NCBI RefSeq assembly: GCF_000455485.1
Contig: NZ_CBQR020000002.1
Coordinates: 1-40,656 of the forward strand
From: Gorillibacterium massiliense
GTDB taxonomy: Bacteria > Bacillota > Bacilli > Paenibacillales > NBRC-103111
Direction: 5' to 3'
Length of the DNA stretch: 40,656 nucleotides
Positions 24,849 through 34,055 of the stretch are shown here, in pieces. The number at the start of each line of letters is the position of its first letter. Position 1 is the stretch's first letter. A model generated the notes under the pieces. The model was not told where the DNA came from, searched no databases, and saw only the letters and a program-made list of their open reading frames with translations. A program made the position numbers and the translations under genes.

Positions 24849-25328
24849 GTGGCGGGACCATTAAAGGAGAGCGCACAGTTGTTTCAGGAGAAGTTAAATG
24901 CGTTTGGCTATGCCAACGAGGTGGTCGAGCTGCCGGATAGCGCGCGGACGGCGCAGGAGGCGGCGGATGCTATCGGCTGCCAGCCGGCACATATCGCGAA
25001 GTCGATTATTTTTCGCTTGGCGGCGGCGGACAAGCCGCTCTTGGTGGTGGCGAGCGGCGCTAACCGGATCGATGAGAAGCGGATCGGCGCCTTGCTGAAC
25101 GATACCCTCGGCAAGGCGGATGCCGATTTCGTCCGCAGCCGTACCGGTTACGTCATCGGCGGCGTCCCGCCTCTTGGCCATGCGGAGCCGATTCTCACTC
25201 TTGTCGATGAGGATTTGTTCCAATATGAGACGATATGGGCGGCTGCCGGGCATCCAAAGGCGGTGTTTCGGTTGACGCCGGACCAATTGGTGCAGATGAC
25301 CGGCGGGCAAGTGGTAGGCGTGAAGTAG
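24849..25328 (+). CDS. YbaK/EbsC-family aminoacyl-tRNA deacylase
   Basis: A 159-residue protein of the YbaK/ProX superfamily, which clears mischarged tRNA (Cys- or Ala-tRNA(Pro) type). Typical features are the conserved lysine in AHIAKSIIFRL, LVVASGANRID, and the glycine-rich GYVIGGVPPLGH segment; AAGHP near the end also fits. I chose GTG 24849 because AGGAG is nine bases upstream; the in-frame ATG at 24828 lies before that site. Confidence 0.9.
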   Translation: MAGPLKESAQLFQEKLNAFGYANEVVELPDSARTAQEAADAIGCQPAHIAKSIIFRLAAADKPLLVVASGANRIDEKRIGALLNDTLGKADADFVRSRTGYVIGGVPPLGHAEPILTLVDEDLFQYETIWAAAGHPKAVFRLTPDQLVQMTGGQVVGVK

Positions 25329-25342
25329 GTGGGAACTTTTCT

Positions 25343-25395
25343 AAAGAAGCGAAGCGGCTGCCCGGACAAACACCTGGCGGCCGCTTCGCTTCTTT
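25343..25395. terminator. Long perfect hairpin between convergent genes, probably a bidirectional terminator
   Basis: AAAGAAGCGAAGCGGC (25343-25358) is the exact reverse complement of 25380-25395, a 16-bp stem with a 21-nt loop. Each arm starts with AAA and ends with TTT, so either strand yields a stem with a short U tract. It sits between the deacylase gene and the convergent membrane-protein gene. Confidence 0.75.
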
Positions 25396-25400
25396 AGTCG

Positions 25401-25781
25401 TCAAACATGGCCAAATAAAGTTGCGAGAAATAATAGAACGGAGATTATAACAGTTCCGAATGTCCTCCAATATCTATAAAATAAAGCTTCAATCATTGCA
25501 TAAAGAGTATAGGCACCCATAACGATGATGAAACTTAATTCATAATAAGAGTGGGTAAAGTATGAAAATAAGCCTGTTGCCCAAAAGAGTATGCCAAACG
25601 AAAACATACATATTGTTTTTACTCGTACCTGTTTCCTTGTAGTATGATCGGGCAATTCCCTATGTTGGTTTCTCGCCAGATCAAGCCCTTTTTTTCTCGA
25701 TAAATAAATGAAGTTTGTTATTGTTTGCAGGGCTCCAAAAGCAACAAAAAATCCCCGGATAATTTCAACTGTCCAGCTCAT
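25401..25781 (-). CDS. Small integral membrane protein, unknown function
   Basis: A 126-residue protein with three or four hydrophobic segments (about 5-25, 57-76, 82-99, 105-124) and a basic loop between the first and second. No family recognised. Its start overlaps the marR coding region by 17 bp, so it is translated with the regulator and is probably the target that the regulator controls, perhaps in export or membrane adaptation. Confidence 0.75.
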   Translation of the reverse strand: MSWTVEIIRGFFVAFGALQTITNFIYLSRKKGLDLARNQHRELPDHTTRKQVRVKTICMFSFGILFWATGLFSYFTHSYYELSFIIVMGAYTLYAMIEALFYRYWRTFGTVIISVLLFLATLFGHV

Positions 25782-26208
25782 CTATCCCACCTCCCAGGTT
25801 AGATATAATTGTATTTAAGCACTTGGCAAACTGACTAATTTCCGTATCGGTCAGCCCTTGAACCGCTGAGCCGTTTACATTTTCAGCTAACAAAGTAACT
25901 TTATCCACAATCGTAACTGCCGGTGGCAAAATTTTTACTCGATAGCTTCTACGGTCGTTTTCAAATAATTCCTTTTGCAATAATCCTTTTGATATGAGTT
26001 TATCAATAACAGCTCCGCATGTAGCTCTGTCAGCATTTGTCTTTTCTGCGATTTCAGCTTGCGATAAATGATCTTCCAATGATAATAGCTTTAAGACCGC
26101 CCATTGAGCAGTTGTAATGCCATAGCTTTTCAAGTGCATATCAAGTCTTCTTTTTATCAGCCTTGCGCTAGTATTGAGTAGATAACCCAAAGACTGTTGT
26201 ATTTCCAA
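25765..26208 (-). CDS. MarR-family transcriptional regulator
   Basis: A 147-residue winged-helix repressor-type protein. The pattern ITTAQWAVLKLLSLEDHLSQAEIAEKTNADRATCGAVIDKLISKGLLQKE, followed by the wing with DRRSYRVKILP, is typical of the family; the dimerisation helices flank it. AGGAGGGG ribosome binding site. A 21-bp imperfect palindrome lies just downstream of the -10 of its promoter, consistent with autorepression of this two-gene operon. Confidence 0.93.
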   Translation of the reverse strand: MEIQQSLGYLLNTSARLIKRRLDMHLKSYGITTAQWAVLKLLSLEDHLSQAEIAEKTNADRATCGAVIDKLISKGLLQKELFENDRRSYRVKILPPAVTIVDKVTLLAENVNGSAVQGLTDTEISQFAKCLNTIISNLGGGIDELDS

Positions 26209-26249
26209 TATAGACCCCTCCTATCAAAACACATTCATTCATATAGTAT

Positions 26250-26301
26250 GTACACATATAATATGTATACGTACTTTATGACGTTCTACGCTATTTGTCA
26301 A
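26250..26301 (-). promoter_or_regulatory. marR promoter with palindromic operator candidate
   Basis: On the minus strand TTGACA (26296-26301), a 17-bp spacer and TAAAGT (26273-26278) form a sigma-A promoter. Directly downstream, 26250-26270 reads GTACACATA, TAA, TATGTATAC: the nine-base arms are inverted complements except for one position. A MarR dimer bound there would block transcription start. Confidence 0.6.
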
Positions 26302-26502
26302 GGAATAGCAGCATTTTGACGGGAAACTTTTCTTAAGATACGCTCCCGCTATCAATCGTTTTGGCGAAATCGTCAGTTCGTAAAAATGAAATCGATACCA
26401 TTTTGGAGCTTTTGCCTATATCGGCCCACCTTGCCGTTCCCTTAATCTACGGGTGAGAGATGCGCATCTCAACGACAAGGAAAACGATGGAGGGTTGAAG
26501 CA

Positions 26503-28149
26503 ATGAAGAAAGCACTGACTACCGCGATGACGGTTGTCCTTTCCAGCTCTCTGCTGCTCGCGGCATGTTCATCCGGCGGCGGCAGCAAGGACGAAGCGTC
26601 CAGCAAACCGAGCAGCGCGCCAAACGCGACTACGGCAACAGAACAAGCAACAGGAACGACTTACCCCATCAAGACAGACAAGACCCTTTCGTATTGGGGA
26701 GAAATCAACGGCAACCTGGTAGGTGTCAAACCTACGCACCAAGACATTCCCTTCTTCCAAGAATGGCAAAAGAAAACCGGCGTTCCGCTGAAGTTTACGG
26801 CACCTCCTTCGGGCCAAGTAAAAGAAGCGCTGAACGTGATGCTGGCTTCCGGCGAGCTGCCGGACATGATCGAATACAACTTCCTGAGCTTCCCTGGCGG
26901 CCCGGAAAAAGCGATCAGCGACGGATACATCGTGAAGTTGAACGATTTGATCGACAAGTACGCACCTAATCTGAAGAAGTACCTGCAAGAGCATCCGGAC
27001 GTAGACAAGATGGTCAAAACGGACAGCGGCGCTTACTACGCTTTCCCGTTTATCCGCGGCGATGAATACTTGCGGGTTTTCCAAGGACCGATCATCCGCA
27101 AGGACTGGTTGGATGAGCTGGGTCTGCCGGTTCCCGAAACCATCGACGATTGGACGGCAACGTTGACAGCCTTTAAAGAAAAGAAAGGCGCAGCGGCTCC
27201 CCTTTCCTTCGTCAGCAAACCGCGCTTCTTCAACGAATCCGGCAACGGAGCGTTCCTCGGCGCTTTCGGCGTAACCCGCGGCTTCTACCAAGAAGACGGT
27301 AAAATCAAGTTCGGACCGGAGGAGCAAGGCTTCAAGCAATATCTGAGCCTATTCCATGATTGGTACGCCAAAGGCCTCATTGATAAAAACATCGCGACGG
27401 CCGATACGAAGGCCCTCGACGGCAACATCGCATCCGGCGCAACCGGCGCCAGCATCGGCAACGCCGGAGGCGGCATCGGCAAATGGCAGCCCCTCGTGAC
27501 AGCGAAGGATGACAAAGCCGTCCTGGTCGGCGCGCCTTATCCGGTGCTGAACAAAGGCGAAACGCCGAAATTCGGCCAACGCAATCAAGCCTACGCTTCC
27601 GAAGGAACCGTAGCCATCACCACCGCTTGTAAAGATCCGGAGCTGGCTGTTCGCATGCTGGACTACGGTTACAGCGAAGAAGGCGGCCTGTTCTTCAACT
27701 TCGGTACCGAAGGCGTCAGCTACAGCATGGTTAACGGTTACCCGACTTACACCGATCTGCTGCTGAAGAACCCGGACAAACTGGCTCCGGCTCAAGCAAT
27801 TTCGCTGTACGCCCGTGGCAGCTACAACGGTCCGTTCATTCAAGACAAACGTTATGCCGAGCAATTCTTCGCCCTGCAAAGCCAACGGGATGCTGTCACC
27901 ACCTGGCAAAAGACGGATTCGGCTAAGTACTTCCTGCCGTCGATCACGCCAACCCCGGATGAAAGCACGGAATATGCAACCATCATGAGCGACATCGATA
28001 CGCTGGTTGACGAGATGACCTTGAAAATCATCCTGGGCACCGAACCGGTAGACAGCTTCGATAAATACGTAGGGAAGATGAAATCACTCAAGCTGGACCG
28101 TGCCATCGAGATCCAAACCGCAGCACTGGACCGCTACAACAAACGCTAA
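26503..28149 (+). CDS. Extracellular solute-binding lipoprotein of a CUT1-type sugar importer
   Basis: A 548-residue lipoprotein, signal peptide with lipobox LLAAC (Cys22), then a Ser/Ala/Thr-rich linker and the binding domain. The sequence style (TYPIKTDKTLSYWGEI, LASGELPDMIEY, FPGGPEKAI, KDWLDELG) is that of the LplA-like binding proteins common in Paenibacillus. It captures an oligosaccharide for the two permeases that follow. GGAGGG ribosome binding site. A very similar paralogue is encoded at 34242-35873. The 294 bp upstream show only a weak promoter candidate (TTGACG at 26316, TACGCT at 26339). Confidence 0.94.
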   Translation: MKKALTTAMTVVLSSSLLLAACSSGGGSKDEASSKPSSAPNATTATEQATGTTYPIKTDKTLSYWGEINGNLVGVKPTHQDIPFFQEWQKKTGVPLKFTAPPSGQVKEALNVMLASGELPDMIEYNFLSFPGGPEKAISDGYIVKLNDLIDKYAPNLKKYLQEHPDVDKMVKTDSGAYYAFPFIRGDEYLRVFQGPIIRKDWLDELGLPVPETIDDWTATLTAFKEKKGAAAPLSFVSKPRFFNESGNGAFLGAFGVTRGFYQEDGKIKFGPEEQGFKQYLSLFHDWYAKGLIDKNIATADTKALDGNIASGATGASIGNAGGGIGKWQPLVTAKDDKAVLVGAPYPVLNKGETPKFGQRNQAYASEGTVAITTACKDPELAVRMLDYGYSEEGGLFFNFGTEGVSYSMVNGYPTYTDLLLKNPDKLAPAQAISLYARGSYNGPFIQDKRYAEQFFALQSQRDAVTTWQKTDSAKYFLPSITPTPDESTEYATIMSDIDTLVDEMTLKIILGTEPVDSFDKYVGKMKSLKLDRAIEIQTAALDRYNKR

Positions 28150-28160
28150 GCATTCTGCGA

Positions 28161-28182
28161 GAGAGGGCTTAACCGCCCTCTC
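28161..28182 (+). terminator. Intercistronic hairpin (attenuator or mRNA stabiliser) after the binding-protein gene
   Basis: GAGAGGGC (28161-28168) pairs perfectly with GCCCTCTC (28175-28182) over a 6-nt loop, with no U tract. Such hairpins between binding-protein and permease genes usually protect the upstream mRNA and lower permease expression. Confidence 0.6.
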
Positions 28183-28208
28183 GATTTGAAACGAGGTGAC
28201 GACCAACG

Positions 28209-29132
28209 ATGGCGACTATGCAATCGCTCAAGAACCGGCTGGTTCGCGATTTCTTGATGAATAAATATTTGTATCTCATGATGCTGCCGGTCATCGCCTT
28301 TTACGTTGTTTTTCACTACATCCCGATGTATGGGGCGATCATCGCATTCAAAAATTACACCCCGATGAAGGGCATTCTCGGCAGCGACTGGGTGGGGCTG
28401 AAGAACTTTCACGACTTTTTCGACAGCTATTACTTCCTGCGCATTTTGAAGAACACGTTGACCATCAGCTTGTATTCCTTAATTTTCGAGTTTCCGACGC
28501 CGATCATTCTCGCTCTCTTGATCAACGAAGTACGTCACCGCACTTTCAAGCGCGTCGTGCAAACGATCACGTACATGCCGTATTTCATTTCCCTTGTGGT
28601 AATCTGCGGGATCATTACCGATTTCACCAACTCCGGCGGCATTATCAACCAACTTTTCACTTGGCTCGGATACGACGGTCAGGCCATGCTGCAAAAACCG
28701 GATTTGTTCCGGCCCATCTACATCTTGTCGGAGATTTGGCAGCGCATCGGCTGGGAATCGATCATTTATATCGCAGCGCTCATGAGCATCGACCAGGAAC
28801 AGTATGAAGCGGCGCGGATGGACGGAGCCAGCCGTTTCAAGCAGATGATTCACATCACGCTTCCCGGTATTCTTCCAACCATCTCCATCATGCTGATCAT
28901 GCGCATGGGGAATTTGCTCAACGTCGGGTTTGAAAAGATTATTCTGCTCTACAACCCGATCACCTACGAAAAAGCGGACGTCATCTCATCCTTCGTCTAC
29001 CGCAAAGGTCTGCTGGAATTCGGCTGGAGCTACAGCGCCGCAGTGGGGTTATTTAATTCCGTGATCAACTTGTTCCTGCTCGTTACGGCGAACTACATCA
29101 GCCGCAGAGTGAGCAAAAACAGCTTATGGTGA
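28209..29132 (+). CDS. Sugar ABC transporter permease, LplB-like
   Basis: A 307-residue permease with six TM helices. The EAA loop that contacts the ATPase reads EQYEAARMDGASRFKQMIHITLPGI (about 197-221). The family start, a basic segment followed by YLMMLPVIAFYVVFHYIPMYGAIIAFKNY, is typical. It forms a heterodimer with the next gene product. Confidence 0.95.
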   Translation: MATMQSLKNRLVRDFLMNKYLYLMMLPVIAFYVVFHYIPMYGAIIAFKNYTPMKGILGSDWVGLKNFHDFFDSYYFLRILKNTLTISLYSLIFEFPTPIILALLINEVRHRTFKRVVQTITYMPYFISLVVICGIITDFTNSGGIINQLFTWLGYDGQAMLQKPDLFRPIYILSEIWQRIGWESIIYIAALMSIDQEQYEAARMDGASRFKQMIHITLPGILPTISIMLIMRMGNLLNVGFEKIILLYNPITYEKADVISSFVYRKGLLEFGWSYSAAVGLFNSVINLFLLVTANYISRRVSKNSLW

Positions 29133-29143
29133 GGTGAGAGATA

Positions 29144-30025
29144 ATGAAAACGGAATCCGGCTTTTTCGATAAGGCCTTTACAATATTTATCTACACTCTT
29201 TTGATCTTTCTCGTCATCGTTACGCTTTATCCTCTGCTGTACGTGCTGTTCGCTTCGTTCAGCGATGCCAGCCAGCTCATCTCGTACAAAGGGATTCTGT
29301 GGAAGCCTTTGGGACTGAGCTTTGAGGCGTACAAGAGCGTGCTGGCGAACAAAGGGATCGGTATCGGTTACCGCAACACCTTGTTCATCGTCGTTTTCGG
29401 CGTTGCCGTCAACTTGTTCATGACGGCTTTAGCCGCTTATGTGCTGTCTCGGAAAAATGTCATGTGGAACAGTGTATTCATGTTCCTGATCGTATTCACG
29501 ATGTTTTTTAGCGGCGGCTTGATTCCTCTATATCTGGTGGTAAAAGGCGTCGGCCTGCTGGATTCTCTCTGGGCTACCATCATTCCTTTTTCCGTCAGCA
29601 CCTTCAACCTGATCATTATGAGGACATCGTTTATGGGCATTCCCGACGCTCTCGAAGAGTCGGCTAAAATCGACGGGGCTAACCATTTTACGATTCTGTT
29701 CCGCATCATCATTCCGCTGTCGATGCCGGTCATCGCGGTGATGATTCTGTATTACGCCGTAGACAAATGGAACGGCTGGTTTTATGCCTCGATCTTCATC
29801 AAGAGCCGGGAGAAGTTCCCCTTGCAGCTGGTGCTGCGGGAAATACTCATCTCCAACTCCACGGACAACATGTCCGCTGGCGCTTCGGCAGGCGACCGCT
29901 TCCAGATTGGTGAAACGATCAAATACGCCACGATCATGGTGGCGACGGTTCCGATCCTATGCGTATACCCCTTTGTGCAGCGCTTCTTCGTCAAAGGCGT
30001 CATGGTCGGATCATTGAAAGGATAA
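29144..30025 (+). CDS. Sugar ABC transporter permease, LplC/YtcP-like
   Basis: A 293-residue permease with six TM helices. The EAA loop is DALEESAKIDGANHFTILFRIIIPLSMP (about 167-194). It begins 11 bases after the LplB-like gene with a GAGGTGAGAG site. The C-terminus ends VKGVMVGSLKG, the usual family ending. No ATPase gene is nearby; a shared MsmX-type ATPase elsewhere in the genome is expected. Confidence 0.95.
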   Translation: MKTESGFFDKAFTIFIYTLLIFLVIVTLYPLLYVLFASFSDASQLISYKGILWKPLGLSFEAYKSVLANKGIGIGYRNTLFIVVFGVAVNLFMTALAAYVLSRKNVMWNSVFMFLIVFTMFFSGGLIPLYLVVKGVGLLDSLWATIIPFSVSTFNLIIMRTSFMGIPDALEESAKIDGANHFTILFRIIIPLSMPVIAVMILYYAVDKWNGWFYASIFIKSREKFPLQLVLREILISNSTDNMSAGASAGDRFQIGETIKYATIMVATVPILCVYPFVQRFFVKGVMVGSLKG

Positions 30026-30047
30026 GAACGATGCTTGTCTGGCTTCC

Positions 30048-30220
30048 GAAAAAGAACGGAGGGCATTTGAACTGGAGGAGCGATTGCGGTCGCTTTTGCG
30101 ATCGGATTCGTACTTATATGGAGTTAACTAATCATGGAATCTAAGCGCAACAGCGATTGGAAGAATAATCAGGTTTTGCAGGGACGGAATCCTTTCAATC
30201 TTTGGTTCGGCTTATTTAAC
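30048..30220 (+). repeat. Intergenic repeat element, copy A
   Basis: About 80% identical to 34056-34228, with a core at 30072-30193. The last part of the core, from AGAATAATCAGG through CGGAATCCT (about 32 bases), is identical in both copies. The element can fold: CGGTCGC/GCGATCG around TTTT, and GGATTC near the 5' part pairs with GAATCC at the 3' end of the core. It begins about 20 bp after the permease stop. No ORF is conserved between the copies. The remainder of 30221-30322 holds only the next gene's leader. Confidence 0.85.
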
Positions 30221-30322
30221 TAAGAAATCTGAAAACAACAGCGACCAGAAGTTCAAATGTTCCGCAGTTCTGGCAATCGGACAGGCTTAACTATCGTTCA
30301 TCCTAATTGAAGGAGGTTAGCT

Positions 30323-31447
30323 ATGAGTAAGGATACGAATACGGCGGATTGGCCGTCTCTTTGGGAACGGATCGTTCCCAAAGTTGACCAAATGATGGCC
30401 GCCATCGGAGATAAAGCGCCTCACGTGGCGAAAGCGGACGGCATTTATGACGACACCCGGCTGGACTGGTGGACGACGGGCTTTTGGCCGGGCATCCTGT
30501 GGATTCTTTACGACCGGACAGGGGACGAGCGCTATAGAAACATGGCATGGAGTTGGGATGAACGGTTGGAGCAATTCATGCTTCAGCCCAATGGTTTCGA
30601 TCATGACGTAGGGTTTCACTTCCTGCCGACAGCCGTGATCAAGTACAAGATCACTGGCGATGCCGATGCTCGGCGTCGGGGCTTGTTCGCCGCGAATTTC
30701 CTGGCCGGCCGCTTCAATCCGGCGGGCAGCTTCATTCGGGCATGGAATGGCGACAAGCTCGGCTGGTCTATCATCGACACGGCAATGAACCTGTCGCTGC
30801 TCTTCTGGGCGGCAAAAGAAAGCGGCGATCCTCGTTATGCCCATATCGCCAAAGCCCATGCGGATACAGTTCTAAGGGAGTTTATCCGCGCCGACGGCTC
30901 TGTTCACCACATCGTCAGCTTCGATCCTGAGACGGGCGAGCGCATTGAAGCGTTGGGCGGCCAAGGCTACGGTCCCGATTCGGCCTGGAGTAGGGGGGCG
31001 TCATGGGCCTTGTACGGCATGGTCAATGCTTACCGTCACACCGGCGATATCGCTTATTTGCGGGCTTCCGAGCGCGTGGCCAACTTTTTTATCGCCAACC
31101 TGCCGGAGGATCAGGTTCCCCATTGGGATTTCCGGACGGATGCGGAGCTTGCAGGAGAACCTCGGGATACATCCGCGGGCGCCATCGCCGCATCGGGGCT
31201 TCTGGAGTTAGCGACCTCGCTGCCGGAATCGGAAGGCCGGTGCTACCGTTCCGCGGCGGAACGGATCATTTGCGGGCTTGACGAGATCTACGGCACTTGG
31301 AACTTGCCCAATCATGAGGCCATCCTCTTGCATGGAACCGGCCACAAACCGGCAGGACAAAACGTGGATGTCTCACTGATCTACGGAGACTATTTCTTCG
31401 TGGAAGCGGCGGCAAAATTGACCGGATGGAAGCAGCGGGTTTTTTAA
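30323..31447 (+). CDS. GH88 unsaturated glucuronyl hydrolase
   Basis: A 374-residue cytoplasmic alpha/alpha-barrel enzyme that hydrates and opens the unsaturated uronic acid left by polysaccharide lyases. The two catalytic aspartates of characterised unsaturated glucuronyl hydrolases are present: Asp95 in DHDVGFHF and Asp152 in IIDTAMNLSLL. WWTTGFWPGILW near the start and DSAWSRGASWALYG are further family signatures. GGAGG ribosome binding site. Its location after the importer implies that the imported sugar is a lyase-generated disaccharide or oligosaccharide (for example from glycosaminoglycan, gellan or xanthan-like polymers). Confidence 0.93.
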   Translation: MSKDTNTADWPSLWERIVPKVDQMMAAIGDKAPHVAKADGIYDDTRLDWWTTGFWPGILWILYDRTGDERYRNMAWSWDERLEQFMLQPNGFDHDVGFHFLPTAVIKYKITGDADARRRGLFAANFLAGRFNPAGSFIRAWNGDKLGWSIIDTAMNLSLLFWAAKESGDPRYAHIAKAHADTVLREFIRADGSVHHIVSFDPETGERIEALGGQGYGPDSAWSRGASWALYGMVNAYRHTGDIAYLRASERVANFFIANLPEDQVPHWDFRTDAELAGEPRDTSAGAIAASGLLELATSLPESEGRCYRSAAERIICGLDEIYGTWNLPNHEAILLHGTGHKPAGQNVDVSLIYGDYFFVEAAAKLTGWKQRVF

Positions 31448-31686
31448 TCGAAGCCGGTTTCGAACCGAATGATAAGTTATTGTAAATATTGGATATATGC
31501 GGCAAACCCGACTGGACAAGATCGTCCTTTCGGGCTGTTTGCATGGAAAAAACGTCGCAATGGAGCTTTTGACAATGGCTGTGTCATTTTTCCCCATTCC
31601 CGTTCGCGGTTTGTTCTCGCTATAATAGATACACGACGAACGAATGGAATCCATTTCATCCTTACGAACTAGCAGGTGATGATCGC

Positions 31687-34029
31687 TTGTTGATACTCCG
31701 CACGTTGTGGCACAAACGTAAAAGCATAATCGTTACTTGGCTGGTATCTTACAGCGCTGTTCTTTTTATTCCCATTTTGATCAGCTTGGTGATCTACTCG
31801 CAGTCGAGCCATGCGCTTAAGAGTGAGATCCACCGGGCCAACGACTCCTTACTGAAGCAGATGCGCTATACCATCGACAACCAGGTTGACTTGATGAAGC
31901 GCCTGAATATGGAAATTACGTGGAACGACAAGCTGCAAAGCTTGATGTACTCCAACAATTCGTCGGTGGACTCTCCTTTTACAGCCTATCAGCTGGTGAA
32001 GGAGTTTCGTCTCTATAAAACGTCCTACGCGTCGATCGATGAATTTTACGTGGCCTGGGATCAGGGGACTGCGATTTTACGGCCTGGCAATATCCGGGAC
32101 ATGGACATCGCTTACCGAACCATTCATGATACAGGGGCTCTTTCCTATGAAAAATGGAGCGATATGATTCACCAGTCCGCGACGAACCGTTTTGTGGTGC
32201 TGCCGCGCCTTGGGGCTTCGACGAAAACCTCCATCGCTTATATGACCCGGCTGCCCAAGGATTTGAACGGCAGAGAGACGGGAACGGTCGTTGTCATGGC
32301 CGACGCATCCCGGTTTCAAAAAGCCATCGAAGGCATTTCCGGTTTCAGCGGCGGGCTGCTGCTGATCTTGAACCAGGACAACGAAGTCCTGCTGTCCAAC
32401 CGCCCGGACGATCCGATGCTTGCGCCCTTTCTGGATGACGGTCATGTGCGTCTGACGTCCTCCCGGGTGGGGAAATCGGAGCTGTTTTTCATTCCGTCGG
32501 CAGTATCGGATTTGAAGTATGCCTTGATCATCCCCAGCAACATCTATTGGCAAAAGGCGGAGTACGTCCGCAGCTTTACATATATCAGCATTTTGATCAG
32601 CTTGATCGGCGCGGGCATTTTGACCTGGTTTTTCATGAAGCGCAATTATTCGCCGATTCAGGAGCTGGTGGAGTCTCTGACAGACCGGGATATCTCCGGC
32701 GCACGGGAAGACGGAAACGAGCTGCGGATGATTCAGCGGGCGATTTTCAACGCGAAAAGCGAAAAGGATCAGATCGCCCTGCAAATGCAAAAGCACCAGC
32801 AGCTTCTGCGTTCCAACATGATCAACCGTCTGCTGAAAGGCAAGCTGGATACGCCCGTGCCTTATGAGGAAGCGTTCCGCAGCCATCACATGACGCTTTT
32901 GTCCAATGAATTCGCCGTTATTTTGTTCGTGCTGGAAAACGAGGAAGCCCTATACGAAAAACTGCCGGGAATCGATATGAACGAGCGGCAGAAGCTGATT
33001 CCTTTTATCATCGGGAATGTGGTGGAGGAGCTGGCCGGGCAGCATGGCCATGTTGGTTATGTGTCGGAAGTCGACGACATCATGGTTTGTTTAGTTAATT
33101 TGCTGGCAGATGCTCCAAATGTGCGGGAGGCGCTGCAGGATATCGCCACGGAGGCGCAAAATTTTCTCCGCCGCTACGAGATGGAACTCACCGTATCCAT
33201 CAGCGGCACTCATTTCTCCTGGCCGGGTATAGCGGAGGCGTACCAAGAAGCGGTTGATGCGATGGAATATAAAATGGTGCTGGGCAAAAAGGGCATCATC
33301 GCCTACGAAGACATTCGCATGGATACGGCGGACAACGCTCAATCCGGGTATTATTATCCGCTGCAGGTAGAGCAGCAGTTGATTAATTTTATAAAAGTGG
33401 GCGATCTCGAACAAGCTTCCTTCTATATGAACGAGATTATGGACCGCAACTTCGGCAAGCCGGTGATGTCTTTGACCCTTGCCCGCTGCTTGATTTTCAA
33501 CCTGGTCGGGACGATGGTGAAGGCGATCAACGAGCTGGGGAACGGGGAAAGCGGTATCCTTGAAAACAACCCCCTGTGGATGGACAAGATCATTGCCTGT
33601 GATACGATTCAGGAAATGCAGAGAGAGCTGCATCGCTTGCTGTCGGATGTATGCGTTTTCGCATCTGCCAAACGAACAGCTGGCGTGTCTCAGGAGAGGG
33701 AGGAATCCCTTAAGGAAATGACCACCCAGGTCGCCCAGTACGTCAAGGAAAACTATCAGGACGCCAATCTGAACGTGAACGGGATCGGGGAGCATTTTGA
33801 CATGAAGGGGAGTTATCTCTCCCGGTTGTTCAAAGATCAGATGGGGGACGGATTGTTGGATTACATCCATAAAACCCGCATCGAGCATGCGAAGGAAATG
33901 ATTCGCGCGAAGCGGGATTCCATCAACGACATCTCAAAGCTTGTAGGATATAACGATGCCGCGACCTTTATTCGGGTGTTCAAGAAATATGAAGGCATCA
34001 CGCCGGGCAAATATAAAGAAATTTACTAG
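31687..34029 (+). CDS. Membrane-bound AraC-family regulator with extracellular sensor (YesN-like output)
   Basis: A 780-residue one-component regulator. TM1 is at about 17-40, an extracellular Cache-like domain spans about 41-300, TM2 is at about 300-320 (YISILISLIGAGILTWFF), then a cytoplasmic linker and a C-terminal AraC DNA-binding domain (about 680-780) with NVNGIGEHFDMKGSYLSRLF and the second-helix signature SKLVGYNDAATFIRVFKKYEG. TTG start with AGGTGATG before it; a TATAAT -10 stands at 31621. This type of regulator sits beside CUT1 importers in Paenibacillus and likely induces the flanking transport genes when the sugar is sensed outside. Confidence 0.93.
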   Translation: MLILRTLWHKRKSIIVTWLVSYSAVLFIPILISLVIYSQSSHALKSEIHRANDSLLKQMRYTIDNQVDLMKRLNMEITWNDKLQSLMYSNNSSVDSPFTAYQLVKEFRLYKTSYASIDEFYVAWDQGTAILRPGNIRDMDIAYRTIHDTGALSYEKWSDMIHQSATNRFVVLPRLGASTKTSIAYMTRLPKDLNGRETGTVVVMADASRFQKAIEGISGFSGGLLLILNQDNEVLLSNRPDDPMLAPFLDDGHVRLTSSRVGKSELFFIPSAVSDLKYALIIPSNIYWQKAEYVRSFTYISILISLIGAGILTWFFMKRNYSPIQELVESLTDRDISGAREDGNELRMIQRAIFNAKSEKDQIALQMQKHQQLLRSNMINRLLKGKLDTPVPYEEAFRSHHMTLLSNEFAVILFVLENEEALYEKLPGIDMNERQKLIPFIIGNVVEELAGQHGHVGYVSEVDDIMVCLVNLLADAPNVREALQDIATEAQNFLRRYEMELTVSISGTHFSWPGIAEAYQEAVDAMEYKMVLGKKGIIAYEDIRMDTADNAQSGYYYPLQVEQQLINFIKVGDLEQASFYMNEIMDRNFGKPVMSLTLARCLIFNLVGTMVKAINELGNGESGILENNPLWMDKIIACDTIQEMQRELHRLLSDVCVFASAKRTAGVSQEREESLKEMTTQVAQYVKENYQDANLNVNGIGEHFDMKGSYLSRLFKDQMGDGLLDYIHKTRIEHAKEMIRAKRDSINDISKLVGYNDAATFIRVFKKYEGITPGKYKEIY

Positions 34030-34055
34030 ATAAGATGAACGAGAGGAAGGGATGA

